The notes below the pieces were generated by a model. That model was given only the letters and a program-made list of their open reading frames with translations, was not told the origin of the DNA and made no database searches. From Diphasiastrum complanatum (Eukaryota; Streptophyta; Lycopodiopsida; Lycopodiales; Lycopodiaceae), in contig CM055107.1 in NCBI GenBank assembly GCA_029204225.1, positions 51,045,227 to 51,109,226 of the forward strand: a stretch of 64,000 nt of DNA, read 5' to 3'. The translations under genes and the position numbers were made by a program. The stretch's first letter is position 1; every line of letters starts with the position of its first letter. Below, piece after piece: positions 10,401 through 21,867 of this stretch.

Positions 10401-11858
10401 AAGATGCATAGTATGGAGCTATGAGACTATCCATTGGATAGTCTACTATACCTCCCTAATTTGCCAAGCAGTATACTCGTAGTTGCAAAGCATTGTACTC
10501 ATAGTTGCCAAGCTCCCACTCCACGGGAACAACAAAATGCCATTCCCAAACAAGGAAACAAGTGGGAGCATGTGGGAATGTTCTAATGTATGGGAAACAC
10601 CTTCTCACCATTTCCCTCATGCTCCTTATGCACAGGCTCAAGCTTATTCATGATTGTGATGAATTAGCATTCCCCCATTCCTTGCTGCCTTGGAACATCC
10701 TCATTTCCAAGGATCCAAATGTTTCCTTGTTCTTGTTCTTGTTCATGTTCCCCGTTCCTGGCAAGTATGATTGGACTAATTGACATTGATTGAAAAGTGC
10801 CAATTTAAGGTCCACACTTATGTGTGGTGGAGTAGTCATATAGCCATACGGGTTGTCAAAATAAGAAATTCTATGTTATAAAACCAACCCATAACATCTT
10901 GAGGTTTATATCAGCTTTGTTGCTACTTATTCTCCTTCATACATCAAGTGTTGATTGGACCTTTCTTGTATTGCAGGTTACGCTCAATGCATATACGAAG
11001 GAAGGTACGAAGTTGTATCATAGACCAAGCACTTTATTATTATTATAATGTATCAATTGAAGACCAATTCTAACTTGCAACTAAACGATCGAATGAGTAT
11101 TGTAACAACATACTTCATAATTTGCTGTGAGTATTGTAACAACATACTTCATAATGTGCTTGATGGTTCAACCGAGTGGGACAAGCTTATTGCTATGACA
11201 ATTAAATTTCAAAAGACAAATTGAGAATACATTTCTAGTGATGTGACAATACTTGAAGCTTCTATTACCGATTTGTGGATGACTTCCTATTTTGAAAAAA
11301 AAAACAAAATTCAAATTTTGTGTTTAGAGCAACAACTTGATTTTTTCTTGTGTATTAGCTACTAAGATCTTTCTCAATTTAGCCTTGTTTAACTAGACTA
11401 AAAGCTGTGGCCGTTGGCCTAGTGAGACATTGTCCAATGATAGACTTGCCACCTCTACCACAAATTTTTTGACAATCTTTTGGTGGCAAGCTTCGCTAAG
11501 TGTAGATTGGAAGTATAAATTGAAAGCGTGTAGTTGTTGACGAGCCATGACCCTTTTTTTTTTCACATCTACAAGTCTTCCATATTCCAAAACCATTTTT
11601 GTGAAGAAAAATGGACTAGCTTTGTTGTTACGTCTCACAATGATCTTGTGCATTTATTTATCTACATTTTACAATTGTCTTTCATGTTAGTCGTTCATTC
11701 ATTTGTTTATTTGTTTATTGATTGATGTACTTGGAGATGTTATTGATTTAACTTTGACTTATTGCAGTTATTCGAGCAGTGGAAGGTTATCATATGAAAA
11801 AGTGCTATGGGCTCTACAACTGCTGGTATTTATTATGCCAATGCATGCCTTACAATAG
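7417..11858 (+). CDS. GPI-anchored glucan endo-1,3-beta-glucosidase (GH17 + X8/CBM43), four exons
   Basis: Exons 7417-7522, 8815-10098, 10977-11004 and 11768-11858 join in phase to 502 residues; all introns are GT-AG. Exon 1 gives a signal peptide with hydrophobic core LIWLLIFLWAACC. Exon 2 holds the GH17 barrel (VGVCYGRDA, RLFDADP), the likely acid/base Glu133 in AVGSEVI and nucleophile Glu277 in VVTETGWPS, then most of the X8 domain. Exon 3 supplies DPSYAQCIYEG, whose Cys468 is the sixth X8 cysteine (with 387, 406, 413, 422, 450). Exon 4 ends in a Ser/Gly stretch and the tail VLWALQLLVFIMPMHALQ, a GPI signal. The family cleaves or remodels callose at the cell surface and plasmodesmata. The long ORF over exon 2 opens at a TTG inside intron 1 and ends by reading into intron 2; neither end is real. 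Intron 1 carries tandem repeats. No frameshift or stop is seen, so it is probably functional. Further 5' exons cannot be excluded. Confidence 0.9.
7580..8215 (+). repeat. Four diverged tandem units of about 155-170 bp in intron 1
   Basis: Units begin with a GAAGGTGACAAA-like word near 7597, 7767, 7924 and 8078 and share CAGATGATGATC, TTGCTCTT(T/G)AATG, CTTCAATGTGCAAGTGG and TTTCTTTGGTA(T/A)CA blocks in the same order. They lie wholly within intron 1 of the GH17 gene. Confidence 0.8.
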
Positions 11859-12900
11859 TATTTAATGATTACATTAGGTGATTCAAAATTCTTTCTCTTT
11901 TGGCTCTTTTTAAAGGTATTCAATTTTAAGCACTAACTTCAAATAGAAAGATAAATTGAATTATGGTCAATTAATCATCAACAATAGTGTGGATGGCAAT
12001 GAACAAGTTTGGTGTGGTTAGCTACATGGATCTACATACCTTATGTGGGTTGATTTCCAAAGCTTTCTTGAAGTCAATCTTTGGAGGATGTACTTGATTT
12101 TCTCTAAACCTATTGGCTTGTGTCCTTAAACATGGATGGTGCCCAATGAATTATTTGAAAAGAAACAAACTTTCTTTGTTGAGGATTTTCATTTTGCAAG
12201 GTGCTTTTTGTTGACTAGCATAATGAGTTGTAGCAAATTGGATTGATCAAGTTGGAGTCCTTTGAATGGTCACATGGTGCAAATACTATCGACTTTTTTT
12301 AACCAAGTTGTTAGTTGATATTCTTAATATGAAACGACTATTGTTGATGAATTCGTGGAAGCAAGTTGAACTAGTGATGCTCAAATATTGTTTTTAGAGA
12401 CTCGAATTTGCTTTTAGCATGCGACTAGAAAGAATGGATAGATTCATACATGTTCATAACTTGAAATATGTATCTACCAACCATAAAAGATCTGTATAAT
12501 CAATTACAATCTAAAATGCAACTTTTGAATGTTTATACTAGTTGTGCATCCTAGAATAAAAGTTCTATTTGTAATTTTGCTTACAATGTACAAGATATGG
12601 CAACCAATAAGCTACTTTCAAAATGACTGATTTTGTATAACCTTGTCCATACTTGGTATACTATGTACAAAGCTTGACATACAAAATATAAATTTATAGA
12701 CCTTTTGGAATTATTGTAAGATGCATCCTAGTGATGTACATCTATAATATGTCAGCAGGAGCAAGATTTTGATGTTTTTCATGTTCTTTTTTTTCTTTTT
12801 AGAGGTTTGATAGATATATCAACAATTTGGTCTTCCAACTTTGCAAAAGACAAGATTCATGACATGTTCTTGAATCTTTTCACAAAAAAATGGAGTATTG
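11859..12900. other. No gene seen
   Basis: AT-rich sequence downstream of the GH17 gene, presumably its 3' UTR and then intergenic DNA. No ORF or repeat structure that I could support. Confidence 0.4.
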
Positions 12901-12904
12901 TTAC

Positions 12905-13852
12905 ATGCTTTGTTGATGTAGTGCTTGCTTATTGTGATTGTCGAGCATGATTATAGTGGCACTTTCATTGAACATCTCAAGTTTATAGTCAAACATCTCA
13001 ATCATATGGCTACATTTTAACATGCCATTGTGCCTAACCCAAAAGTGTACCTAATAGTACATCTCCAATCATCTATGATATTTGTCCACTCTAAATCTAT
13101 ATGAGCAACCAGTAATGGTACATCTTACTATTTCTATATTTGAGGATGTGTTCAATGGTTTCCTAGTGAGTCCCTTGTGATTCTAGCTTGAAGTAGATCA
13201 ATGCTCCTACAACAATGTTAGGATGAGTATGAAACAAGTAGTTTAAGACTCCTCGAAGTAGTTGTCTATAAAGAAAAGAATCCACTACTTGTAAGTCATA
13301 GTTCTAGCCATTGGTAAAGAAATGAATCCACTTTTTTTGAATTGTAAGAACTTAATATTTTTGTTGGCATCAATTGGAGCACTCAAAGGCTTGTGTTCCT
13401 ACATGGTAAAGTTTAGCATACTTACAATGAGTCAATAATATGATATAATTTATTTATGTTTATGCCCAAAGAGATGAATCAATTCAAGATTGACACCTTA
13501 AGAACATTGTTCAAATCTATTTTTATTTCGTCCATTGATGATGTGTTCATCATCAACATACCAAAAATAACCACAAAATTTCTACCATAGCTGAGAATGT
13601 TAAGGTTAGGATTTATTTCACTCTTTACAAATATTTTCAGGATTTATTTCACTCTTTACAAATATTTTCGTAAGAGAATGTTCGTCGTACAAGAAGGCAA
13701 ATTCCTAGGTGCTTGCCTTACACCATAATAGATAGTTTTTTTGAGTTTGCACGCTAAGTTGTCTATAGTTTTTTGTGTAAGTCCTTCTAGCACTTTTTTG
13801 TTTTTTTTGAGAAGCATAGTCAAGAGTGATGAATTGACATCCATGTATCAAA
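12905..13852 (-). pseudogene. Copia reverse transcriptase/RNase H remnant, downstream half
   Basis: Minus-strand translation shows MDVNSSLLT (family QMDVKSAFLNG), KLKKTIYYGVRQAPR (family LKKALYGLKQAPR), a frame-shifted block around the YVDD site (FVVIFGMLMMN next to MDEIKIDL), and an RNase H trace. Many stops and shifts mark it as old. The sequence stops exactly at 13852, where LTR retrotransposon C begins, and resumes at 25895. Reading across the two flanks restores the expected order (LATHDG then MDV), so this gene was the insertion target of element C. Confidence 0.75.
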
Positions 13853-14574
13853 TGTTAAAAATACAAAAAGTCATATGTGTTGAGATTAGAGGTGTTACTA
13901 ATTTAATTTGTTACCATCTATGTGTAAGCTAGTGATAGGGCCATTTTTGGCTTAGGAGGCAAAATAGTCAAGTACACATGTATTTCCACGATTAGGCCAA
14001 GATGTAGCTCGAGCTAGTTAGGCTCACTACAAGTGTCAAGATTAGATTTGATGAGTGACCAATTCCAAAGTGTTGGCATGAGGTCAAGGGTCCAATCAAA
14101 AGAGAGATTGTCATGTATATGGTCCAATCAAATTAGAAGAGTCTTAAGTCACTCATCCAATCACATGGAGAGGATTAGAAAAAAACCAATCATATTTGAG
14201 TACTCTCCTCCACGAGTTCCTATTAGAGGGTTTGATACTTTCATTATGTAATTGAGATTTTGAGAGGTAAGTGAAATTTTGAGTTTCTAGCCTATCTTGT
14301 CTTCTCTCTCTACTCGAGTGCTAATTGTTGGTTTCTCTCTCTAACCGAGAGCAAGGTGTTTTTGTACTTAGTTTTTTCAAGCACTTACTTCCACATGCGT
14401 GAGAGTACTTGTATGATGGTTTTATGCATGTAGATTAGAGCACTTGCCATAGATTTGGGTGTTTGATCTTGATTATCAATCTACACTTGATCTAGGTTCA
14501 ATTTCAAAGTCTTAGGAGATCAAATCACACTTTGTGGCATCCCCACACGAGTGAAAATTTCTCATGGTATCAGA
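13853..14574 (+). repeat. Left LTR of Copia C (722 bp)
   Basis: It starts TGTTAAAAATACAAAAAGTC and ends AAATTTCTCA, directly before the primer-binding site. Where the right LTR has CACACGTGTG twice, this copy has CACATGCGTG (near 14391) and CACACGAGTG (near 14544), so both palindromes have decayed here. Confidence 0.9.
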
Positions 14575-14586
14575 GCTATCCTAAGA
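14575..14586 (+). other. Primer-binding site of Copia C
   Basis: TGGTATCAGAGC, an initiator tRNA-Met match directly after the LTR. Confidence 0.9.
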
Positions 14587-15001
14587 TTCACATGTATCCA
14601 TCATGTTTTGCTTGATTTATGCCTTGAAATCAACTTTGAGAGAGACTAGTTGCATTTTCCCATCTATCTTAGAGATTTTTGGATAAAAAAGGGTCAATAG
14701 GACATTGGAGATGGCAAAGTTCTATTTGTCAAAGACAAGCACAAAGGGAGGAGCAAGAATCAACACCAACATTTCTCTAAAGACAAAGCTAAAGACAAGG
14801 ACAAAGATGGAGAGGAGGATGATTCTTCTCATACTTCTACCTCAAAGATGAAGAAGAAGAAGGTTAAGTGCTTCTTTTGTGGCAAGAAATGTGTTACTAA
14901 TTGTTTCAAGAAGAAGAACTAATTCAAACAAGCTTCTCATCTTCCCCCTTCAAGAAGGATGGCTCATGGTATATTGATAGTGGAGCATCATCTCATATAA
15001 C
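14587..15001 (+). pseudogene. Copia C gag end and protease start
   Basis: A lysine-rich stretch leads to a zinc-knuckle remnant (KVKCFFCGKK, later Cys, with the His lost), then SWYIDSGASSHIT, the Copia protease active-site block (DSGAS). Homology to elements A and B ends right after this Thr, at about 15001. The 5' part of gag is missing, so this is a remnant. Confidence 0.8.
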
Positions 15002-15880
15002 ACCGTTGCGTATCAATCGAGTAATGTTGCAGATTACCCAGAAAAGATTCTTGTTAAAATTTGGCACTTTTTAGTCTATTTCTAAAAACATGCACATTAT
15101 TTTTTATCCAAAAAATAAAAAAACCTAACATTCATGATTAATACAAATTGTGTATGAAATTGTGAGTAAATACATTTTTTAACATGCAATAATAGAAAAC
15201 TAAAACTTTTAATATTAATTTAAACAATTACCAAAATCAAAAACTCATAAAAATCTACTTAAATTTTTAATGCTAAACAATCATAACCCTACAAATAATG
15301 AGATATCTAGTGAATATTAATTGAACCGAACGTAGAGTTGTAAAATGAATTCGTCTTTTTGTAGTCTTGTTCTGGTCAATCTAGAAACTATCTTTCAGTT
15401 TGATTGTATTTAAAACAATCATTAGAGGAACAAGTAAAAGCATATGTTCATCACCCATATATGATGGAAAATATTAAAACATTTAATATTTAATTCATCA
15501 GAAGTTATAACATAATTGAATCTAGATCAGATATATTTTTCCAATTTAAATACATTTGCAGTCATTTCAAACATATTTTTTTAAATTTATTATAACGATT
15601 ATTAAATATAAACAAATTGAAATTCAAATCAATATCATAATTATCAATAGAACACATAAAGTGATAGAAAATTATAACGATTACTAAAATATAAACAAAT
15701 TGAAATTCAAATCAGTATCATAATTATCAATAGAACACATGAAGTGATAAAAAATTATAATTGTTTTATTAGTTCCATAGAATTTCATACAAACAGAAGA
15801 TTGAGAAAACATATAAATTTTATCGCACAAAAAATATACTCAAGATACAGACAATTGAAATTTTAAACATCTCACATTAA
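15002..15880. other. AT-rich foreign sequence, no gene
   Basis: The left part of the DNA that replaced the pol region of element C. It contains one tandem duplication (15590-15754) and no coding sequence. It probably lies 3' of the second methyltransferase copy. Confidence 0.5.
15590..15754 (+). repeat. Two tandem 82-bp units
   Basis: TTATAACGATTA...TATAAACAAATTGAAATTCAAATCA...AACACATxAAGTGATA occurs twice in direct succession, starting at 15590 and 15672, with only a few differences. Confidence 0.9.
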
Positions 15881-16077
15881 TTCTCAATTGATATTTGTAC
15901 TCCAAAAAAGTTTATACATCCAAAATCTCCTCATCATTATGAGTTGGTCGAGGCTGACCATCCCCATCATGGTCACCGTCACCACCATCACCAACATCAA
16001 TCTATTTATCCTGAAGATCAGCAAAATCTCCAAGCTCGTCTTTAAGATGAGGTTGTGGCTTTGACGAAGCCACCTAA

Positions 16078-17280
16078 ACTTTGTCGTTGTCGAAAGATGC
16101 GCCCACTTCATCGTCAGCATTCAGAAGATCTTCAATGGCAACAACCCTTTGTACAATGAAAGCCGACTGCACAGAATCCTTTTCCACAACTATACAGTTT
16201 CTCTTTTTCTTAAGGGCACACACAGTAGTGGTGCCAGTACCAGAACAAAGATTTAAAATCCAGTCATTCTCATATAAAAATAAATCAATTAATTCATTCA
16301 TTAACCTCTGTGGCTTCTGGTAGAAATTCACCACGGCCTGAGAGATATCTGTAAAGCGAAGCTCTTTTTTAACAAATGGGAACAAAAATACATTGGAGGT
16401 ATTTCTCTTGCGACAATGTCGTTTCAAATAATTTACAGATATCATTTCAAAAGCGTTTAGAAGACGCTCCCCAGGTGCATCATGGACATTTATTGTGTGC
16501 CTAAAAAATAAAAATAGAGTGAAATTAAAATAATGAATCAACACAAAATCTAATGAGAAAAAAAGCCATCAACAATAGAAAAATTAATCAATTTGAAATA
16601 TTTCATACCAAATCATTGCCTCGTATTTATGTGTCTCGTCTTTTAATGCCTTGGCAATTGCAGTAGCTTGATTGGTGGAATGGAAAAAAATAATTCTCCA
16701 CAGCGAGATAGTTGTTATCTCCTTAAAATATTTAACATCTTGTAGAATCTGTTGATATGTAAATGCGAATTCATCACTTGATGACCCTCTTAGTCTATAT
16801 CCATAGGGGATGTTGGCAATAACAAGGGTATATTATTTTTTGGGCACAATTTGCGAAATATCTTTCACATCGCATGTGAAGACAAACACAAAGCGGATCT
16901 CTAAGAGAGGTAAATGATCTGAGGAGGGGACCAACAACGGTACTCGCATCCATCAGAGTTCTCCTCTCCTTCTCCAACCGGGCCAAATCCATATGAGCCA
17001 AAAAATTGCCTAGAGTTGGAAATTCCAGAGCTCGAGGATTCGCCCTTGATTTCTATTAGCACACATCAATAAGCTTGTTTGTTTATGTTCGCAAATACAA
17101 ATTCGAGTTACATAAATAATCATGAACATGAAAAAATCAAACTCACAATATTCTTGAAAGCAATATAGAATTGCTTCAAGGCCTCCTTGGAACTAGATTG
17201 GGGATAGTCTGTGAGTACTTGCTTCCAAGAAGAGCAGTTAAGTCGGATCATCATCTGTTTTTGCATCCTCATGTACGTCT
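16078..17280 (-). pseudogene. Beta-class amino-methyltransferase, copy 2 (5'-truncated, with introns)
   Basis: Three exons can be placed: about 17280-17147 (MMIRLNCSSWKQVLTDYP, YIAFKNI), 17052-16609 and 16500-16078, with a GTGAGT donor at 17146, AG acceptor at 17053, GTATGA donor at 16608 and TTTTTTAG acceptor at 16501. Exon 2 holds YTLVIANIPYGYRL, motif IV of an N6/N4 amino-methyltransferase (N-I-P-Y for the usual [D/N/S]PP[Y/F]). Exon 3 holds YQKPQRLMNELIDLF then NLCSGTGTTTVCALKKKRN, matching the conserved KP block and the SAM-binding motif I. Motif IV before motif I defines the beta class, mostly prokaryotic DNA methyltransferases. A TAA before YTLV, a frameshift near 16930 and a TAG at 16078 show decay. 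No ParB part is attached. An Asp/Gly/His-rich frame continues to about 15884. Confidence 0.7.
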
Positions 17281-18025
17281 TGTGCATGAAATAGAAGTAT
17301 GGACTTAAGCAAACATGATTGCAAGGATAAATAAATCATAACAAACAGTAAGCAACAAAAAAATCAAGAGATACAAAAACACAATTTCCTATTGAGTGGG
17401 TAATTGAAGAGGTTTCTCCTAAAAAGATTCTCTCCAAGACTTTTAAAATCAAGGTATTAAAAATAAAATCACATTTTTGTGTAAAACTATTTTTTTAAGT
17501 GCAAGCTTTTTGACTTTTTAAAATCCTCAGAATGGACATACCATATTTTCAAAAATACATTAGTAAGAAACTATACAATTATGTGCGTTGCAAATTTGAT
17601 ATAGTTTTAAAAAATATCACAAACAAAAAATCAACTTAAAATGCATATAGCTAATGTACTTTTCGTTGAGATTTTGTTATATGTACTTGCATAACTCATT
17701 AAAATTATTCATATTTTAATTGTCATCTAAATATTGTCATCTAGATATTTTCAACACTTTATAATGATGTTTTATATTGCATAAAAAATATCCAATAAAA
17801 AGTTTTCATAACAAATTAATTTATCTAAAGGCAGAATAATAGTGCATAAAACAGAACTTTTTATAAATCTAAGAATAAGCTCATGAAGCATAATATCTCA
17901 AATATATCTTTGTGAATCTCACAAAAATAAAATCTTGATTTTAGAATTTGGCACTTGCCATTAAAATATAAATATCCAATAACATAAGGTTCTTGCCAAT
18001 AACATACGTGTTTGCCAAACAATAT

Positions 18026-19518
18026 CTAGCAACATATCCGGTAATGCCTTCTCGGCTGATTGAAAGGCTTGTCCCTCTTCAATGACTTCAATAGCCCTCT
18101 CAGTGGAATCTTGAGGGGGCTCAATAATATTCTCAACCCAACTAGCTCCTCTTCTTCATTTAGAAGTGGGAGAACCGGTTCGGATGAGGCACTTTGGAAC
18201 CTCTCACTATTGTCGACTGCTCGAGCCCCAACTTCCTGATCTTTGTCTGGAAGTTCTCGAATAGCAGCCACTCTCATCTCAATGTAGATTGTCTGGACTT
18301 CATCCACTTCAACAGCTATGCAATTTCTGTTTTTCTTGAGGGCACAACATGTGGTAGTACCTACATTTTGAAAGTAAATAAAAGAATAAGTTATTCGCCT
18401 AAAACAAAATTAAATTCTACAGTTAATAATCGATCATGAAAACTAATTGTAAGCAAAGACTTAATGCATGTTCCTGCAAACAGATCCAGAACCCAATCAT
18501 CCAAAAAAACATATCATTTAACTTGTTGATTAACCTTTGAGGCTTTTGGTAAGAGGTAACCAAAGACGTATCACCCTCTAAGTGTCTCAATTTTTGAGTC
18601 ACAGCTGGACAAGAAATGACATTATTGCATTGCTCATTGCAATGAATTCGTAATCTTTTTTTTTTCTCATGCTCATCATAGTAGCCCACCGTCATCATTT
18701 CAAAAGAATTGATTAGCCGACAGCCCAGTGCACCCTACATATGTTATACCATATTAGCATCTAGACTTACATTCTCAAATATCAACTACATCAAAATAAA
18801 TATCACAATATATATTTAAAATGACATACCATACAAGGTGCTCAATAGCATGACATGTGGTTTTTAGAGATGCAATCACTGATGACAATTGAGCCACGCT
18901 ATGAAAAATCGCATCTCCATAAAGAAGATATTGTCAAGGTGGCAAAATCATTCACCAACTTAGTTATTTGAGGGTACGAAAGTGGTTTTAAGTCATTAAT
19001 GGAGATAGACATTCTGAAATCATATGGAATATCCGCAATAGCAAGAGTATACTCATGCTTTGGGACATCATCTATCAATTTCGAGATATCACAACAAACC
19101 TGATAAGTAAATGTCTTCATCGTATTCGAAAGACATGTGAAGGTCTTATAATCCTCAGACAATGGCAGGAGGGAATATCTCAATTGAATCCTCATTTATT
19201 CTTCTTTAGAGCTCTATATATGTGATAAAAAATTTGGAGGGCAATCCAAGTCCTCTCCAGCCTTAGCTTTCTTTGGTTGTAAAAATACAACAACAAATAT
19301 TTAAGTTTCATAATCAAATAACATTTTAAGCCTGAACATTTAAAACATATCATCAATATTTTAAAATTACATGCTTACCTTATAATTCTGAAAAGCCAAA
19401 AAAAAAATTAGACAACGCTTTTGTTGAGCTGCTCGGGTAGTTTTGTTGCACCTCAACCTAGCCTGAACAATTCAACTACTTTATCATAACCTCTTGAATT
19501 CGGATAAACACTTTATGA
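18026..19518 (-). pseudogene. Methyltransferase half of ParB-methyltransferase copy 1
   Basis: Exons as inferred: 19518-19379, about 19280-18830, 18734-18468 and 18360-18026, with GTAAGC and GTATGT donors, AG acceptors and a probable GC-AG intron at 18467-18361. The first matches copy 2 only partly (VFIRIQEVMIK). The second has EYTLAIADIPYDF, motif IV as D-I-P-Y. The third has SYQKPQRLINKLNDMF and, after a shift, DDWVLDLFAGT, motif I. The fourth continues ALKKNRNCIAVEVDEVQTIYI and a 93-residue open C-terminus ending at 18026. Compared with copy 2, motif I is closer to the consensus, but the third Gly position appears as Cys across the splice. Frameshifts near 18890 and 18510 and two stops show decay. 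The likely ancestral role is SAM-dependent methylation of adenine or cytosine amino groups in DNA; whether any copy is active is unknown. Confidence 0.7.
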
Positions 19519-19673
19519 CTGCAAAATATAAAAGTGATTAAAAAAATAGCTATTGATTAGAAATGATGCACCTACTCAATGCAATGCATCGAGTTTGTGA
19601 ACCAACTCGAGTTGGAAGGCTCACATTATACGAATGAAAACATAAAACGATCTGAACATAAAAAATAGCTCAC

Positions 19674-21365
19674 TTCTTAAAATCAAGGTGCATTTCGTCC
19701 ATGATGAGCTCCTTTGCAATGACACAGAACAACACCGACACAATGGTGGTCTCATCCTTGATTCCTTGAAGAGATCTCCACCAATGCTCCCTCATATCAT
19801 CAACGAGCTCCTCAATATGAAGATCAAGTTTTTTTGTAACCTCTTTCGACAAAGCCGTGAGAACAACTTTTCTCTTAGAGACTTTCTGGCCCTTTAGCTC
19901 TTTATTTTCTCACATGCTGAAAATGATATCTTGGATATCCCAGACTTGACCTTGATGAAAAGCCAATTGAAACCATGAATCATATTTGTGCAGGTTTTGG
20001 GACTTTTCTATCTCATCCACAACAACTCCAACCTCCAGCAAACATAAGCGCCTAAGGGCACCATCAACGTTTTCGTGAGATTTCATATAATCAACAAATT
20101 CATGGTGGAAAAACCGTATTTTTTCAATAAATGACATCCTGGCCCTGTAATCGTTATCATTGTTGTGGTCCTAGGCCAATGACTTTGCTTCTTCGAGAGT
20201 CAATTACAAAATATTTTACATTTAACAAATCGAAAATATTGGTAGTGGGATACACGGCCACTAGATGTCTTCGCGCCTCAGTTGAGTGGGAGCCACCGAT
20301 AACATAGTAATCATAAAGCTCTGTTTTTTTCTCATTGAAAACTTTCTTAGAAGGACATTGGTAAGGATCAACTAGAACAATGAAAGACACAACAGTCACA
20401 TGTGGATTAAGCTTCATTTTCTTCATCAAATTTGTGACATGCACTTTGTGAGGTGCCCTCACTTCCATAGTTCTCCTACCTATATCTGGGTCTATAGGTG
20501 GCCTATGAAGTTTTTCAATAGGCAACGTGAAGATCTTGCGCGACTCAAGCTTTTCGTTTTGAATTGCCTCCCTAATTTTATTTTGATCAGTCTTTATTAT
20601 GCCTATCTTAAGCAAACCACCAGGTAATATAGCCTCACTTTCAGAATCCTCGACACTATCAGAACTGCCAGATGTTTCATCATTATTTTTTGTTTTTTTC
20701 TTGGCCATGACTTTGACTCTCTTTGGATTTTCAAGGGATTGGGCTTGGATAACAGCTTTTGTTGCTTGACATGGAGGGCATTTTTTTTTTGGAGATGGCT
20801 ATTTCGGCGAGGACAAGTCCTCACTAATTGGTATAGATTGTTGAATGAAAGACAACAAATCTTTAATTAAATTCTTCGAGTTTTTTAAACTTTAGCTTAT
20901 CAGGAAGATAAGCAGTTAAACACATGTTAGCTTCCATTAAAGAAAATAATCTAACATCATCGTTGGTCCTCTGGGTTTCAATCAGTATAGACTCCCCAAA
21001 GTCACCCTCATAATCTATTTTCTGAATAGGACCACAGGACTTCGAGTTACTCTCATTTAAAGCAGTCGCTTTCAACTTGCACACATACAAGAATAGACCT
21101 TCTTTAGCAGAATAAGATAAGGCACATGAATTATTTGGTAATTTTTTTATGGAAGATGAAGAAGATTCGTTAATTGATTTTCCTTTAGAAACTTCCACAT
21201 TCATATCAGAATAAGGTCTTGATACTGGATTGAGTTTTTTGGCCTTCAATAGGGCTGAAATCTATATATCAGACAATATTACTGCATTTTGACTATCATG
21301 TGATAACTTTAGTCTTTTTTCCACATTCGCCAGTTCTTTATCCGGGGTTTGCTTCTTTTTACTCC
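19674..21365 (-). pseudogene. N-terminal and ParB-like half of ParB-methyltransferase copy 1
   Basis: A long exon opens at an AG acceptor at 21366 and ends at a GTGAGC donor (19673). Its first part (21365-20863) is a Ser/Lys-rich frame of unknown identity. After a 10-A tract at 20781-20790, where the frame slips, comes CPPCQATKA, a basic KKKTK stretch, an acidic Ser-rich linker (20708-20620) and the ParB-like domain: IFTLPIEKLHRPP, NLMKKMKLNPHVTV, YYVIGGSHSTEARRHL, then EEAKSLA and HNNDND. A helical segment follows (KYDSWFQLAFHQGQVWDIQ). Breaks are a frameshift near 20200, a TAG where Trp is likely (20171-20173) and a TGA at 19910-19912; otherwise about 560 codons are open. ParB-like domains bind DNA or CTP, or act as nucleases. 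Fusion to an amino-methyltransferase is typical of phage and bacterial genes. The basic and acidic linkers look eukaryotic. Confidence 0.65.
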
Positions 21366-21668
21366 TAGAAGTGATAAAAATACTCATTATTCATGTTAAT
21401 TCAACATAAAATTTTATTTTTTAATCAATTATAGAGCACATAAAGAAACTTGCCATGATTTATTTATAAAGAATAAATCTATTCATTTTCACGTTATTTT
21501 AACATAAATTTACTTAAATTGTACAAATGATAGCTAGCTAAGCGTTCTTGGCAAAATTTGAAAACAAACGATCCACTTTACAAAGAGTAATTAGCTGTAA
21601 TCCACACTAATACCCAACACATGTCGAGTCGTCGCACTGAATCAAGTTTCTGTTTTATTTTAGATCCA
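21366..21668. other. Probable intron or upstream region of the ParB gene
   Basis: AT-rich DNA upstream of the outermost exon I can place. It should contain the first exon(s) or promoter, but I cannot identify them. Confidence 0.35.
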
Positions 21669-21858
21669 AACTCGATGCAAAGCATCGAGTTGAACACAAC
21701 AACTCGTCAAGTGCCATGAGAATATGTACATCACATTCCAACTTGATGCACTACATCGAAATGGTCAACCACCAACTCAATGCATTGCCTCAAAATGGTA
21801 CTCCAACTCGATGCAGTACATCGAAATGTTACTCCAACTCGATGCACTGCATCAAGTT
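21669..21858. repeat. Palindromic repeat array AACTCGATGC-n-GCATCGAGTT
   Basis: A perfect 10-bp inverted repeat (AACTCGATGC / GCATCGAGTT, 3-bp spacer) lies at 21669-21691. Four degenerate copies follow in tandem at about 31-38-bp spacing between 21738 and 21858, each with an AACT(C/T)(G/A)ATGCA...GCATC(G/A)A pattern. A related copy (ACTCAATGCAATGCATCGAGT) lies at 19574-19594 in an intron of the ParB-methyltransferase gene. Confidence 0.8.
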
Positions 21859-21867
21859 GTGCTGATG

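Noticed and set aside
16078-21365. Bacterial contamination or assembly chimera as the source of the methyltransferase genes
   Set aside because: The copies have AT-rich GT-AG introns, decay by stops and shifts, and lie between plant retrotransposon parts.
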